64,000 nt of DNA from Owenia fusiformis. Taxonomy: Eukaryota; Annelida; Polychaeta; Sabellida; Oweniidae. Position 1 is the stretch's first letter. Each line of letters begins with the position of its first letter. The translations under genes and the position numbers were made by a program. The notes beneath the pieces are model-generated. The model saw nothing but the letters and a program-made list of their open reading frames with translations, was not told where the DNA came from and made no database searches. The DNA is taken from NCBI GenBank assembly GCA_903813345.2, contig CAIIXF020000007.1, forward strand, positions 37,718,759 to 37,782,758, read 5' to 3'. Shown here piece after piece: positions 62,971 through 64,000 of the stretch.

Positions 62971-64000
62971 TATTTTTATTTATTTATTTATTTATTTAGA
63001 TATACACTTTTTTAACAGTGGCACTCTTACATTAAGGTGCATCTAATCGAAAGTATCCACAATGCCATGTTGGTTAAAAACAGAACATCCTATCAAACTA
63101 AAATGAGTCTTAAAAAGAATTAAAACATAGGTATGTTAATATTTACTTAAAATCTTATTTAAAAAGCTTTTTACTAAAGAGTCGAATAAAACACCATATT
63201 CGTGCCCCCCAAAGATGTATGCCTCATCTCCCAGTAACCATTTCAATTTTGTGTCAGTTGGGGCGCTAAAGAATATCCCTGTTAAATGTATGGGAATTTT
63301 ATCCTCAAGTATTTTATAAAATTTGGATCTTTCCCCTGCAAAACTAGAACAAAATAGTAATCTATGTTCTATATTCTCTTCTATATCAGAGCAAAAATCA
63401 CAGAATGGGCTATTAACTTGTACATTTGCCCATTTATATGTTTCACCTTTAAGACCTAGTTTCCCGGTCCAAGCAAGAACTTTTAATCGTGCACTTGCAA
63501 AATCAAAATCATTTCTTAAATAGTACTGTAAACCTTTATGTTTAAGATCTATAAGCTGTCTATACAGTGTCAAGGAAGACTTTCCATTCATTTCAGTTTG
63601 TATCTCAGAGTCATGACTTCTATTCAGAGTCATGTCTTCTGAATAGAAGGTTCATAATTTTCTATCAAAGTATTTAAGTTATTGTCAATGCCTTTAAGGT
63701 CAATCAGTTTAAAGATATCATCTATGTGCTCGACATATTTCCAACTATTTGATTTGTTACATGCAAATCGTTCTTGCATTCTTGTTAGTAGTAATCTTAT
63801 GAATGACCCCTGATCAAGAGTCTGTAAATGGAGAAAATATTGGATTTGTCGCTTGAGGACTATGTACTTAATTGGTGTCCAACCAAGTTCATTAATGATA
63901 GCAACATATGCAGGGGTACTTTTTATATTGAAAATACCCCTGGCCATGTCATATTGCATTGTCCTGAGTTTATCGAGGATGGTCTTGGTATTCGTAACCC
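62971..64000 (-). mobile_element. 3' part of a second LINE, running off the window
   Basis: The minus strand ends in a (TAAA)n-type tail (62971-62999 on + as repeated ttta). Upstream lies the C-terminal coding region of a LINE polyprotein (see 63136-63999). The simple-repeat tail, instead of pure poly-A, separates it from the L1/Tx1-like LINE at 31905. Confidence 0.75.
63136..63999 (-). pseudogene. C-terminal end of a LINE reverse-transcriptase polyprotein, frameshifted
   Basis: Two minus frames are joined by a frameshift near 63630. The first (to 63630) has LGWTPIKYIVLKRQIQYFLHLQ...DQGSFIRLLLTRM. The second (63633-63136) contains the zinc-knuckle CDFCSDIEENIEHRLLFCS near the end of the protein. 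The catalytic domain would lie beyond the window. Wording is like the post-RT tail of RTE/CR1/L2-type LINEs, but the clade is not certain. Confidence 0.7.

Overview
This looks like nuclear DNA of an invertebrate animal, probably marine. It is AT-rich, its genes are split by long introns with GT..AG borders, and most of the non-coding DNA is transposon-derived. The gene content (cathepsin L cysteine proteases, a DUR3-type urea transporter, a phospholipid scramblase, an L1/Tx1-like LINE) fits a metazoan. The phylum cannot be fixed from this window alone.

Layout: (1) 1-2.96 kb holds the last exons of a secreted or membrane modular protein with a PAN/Apple-like cysteine module, plus tandem repeats. 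(2) 3.5-22.5 kb holds three complete tandem cathepsin L-like genes on the + strand, each with eight coding exons and identical intron phases (327, 325 and 326 aa). The first is a conventional cathepsin L. The second and third share changed substrate-pocket residues, and the third also has substitutions next to the active site. (3) 23.4-49.0 kb is one sodium/solute symporter gene of the DUR3 (urea) type. It has seven coding exons giving 760 aa and two alternative or duplicated signal-peptide first exons (23.45 and 30.53 kb). Its introns contain a young coding-less LTR element with a tRNA-Pro primer site, a 5'-truncated LINE with clear target-site duplications, many MITEs, and a 38-bp minisatellite copied from an exon end together with its splice donor. 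(4) 49-61 kb has no gene that I can support and is a mosaic of repeats, including hairpin elements, a mariner-type MITE and a 3.5-kb inverted-repeat element. (5) 61.1-62.3 kb is an intronless phospholipid scramblase. (6) 63-64 kb is the 3' part of a second LINE on the minus strand, running off the window.

The most unusual signals are: four long hairpin elements of unrelated sequence that all begin with CAC and are flanked by perfect 5-bp target duplications (the signature of Transib/RAG-type transposition); two independent 38-bp minisatellites built from splice junctions, one multiplying a donor and one an acceptor; the paired first exons of the transporter; and the young LTR element reduced to two 1,023-bp LTRs and 216 bp between them. 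Exon models come from reading frames, splice-site consensus, matching intron phase and family conservation. No transcript evidence or database search was available.
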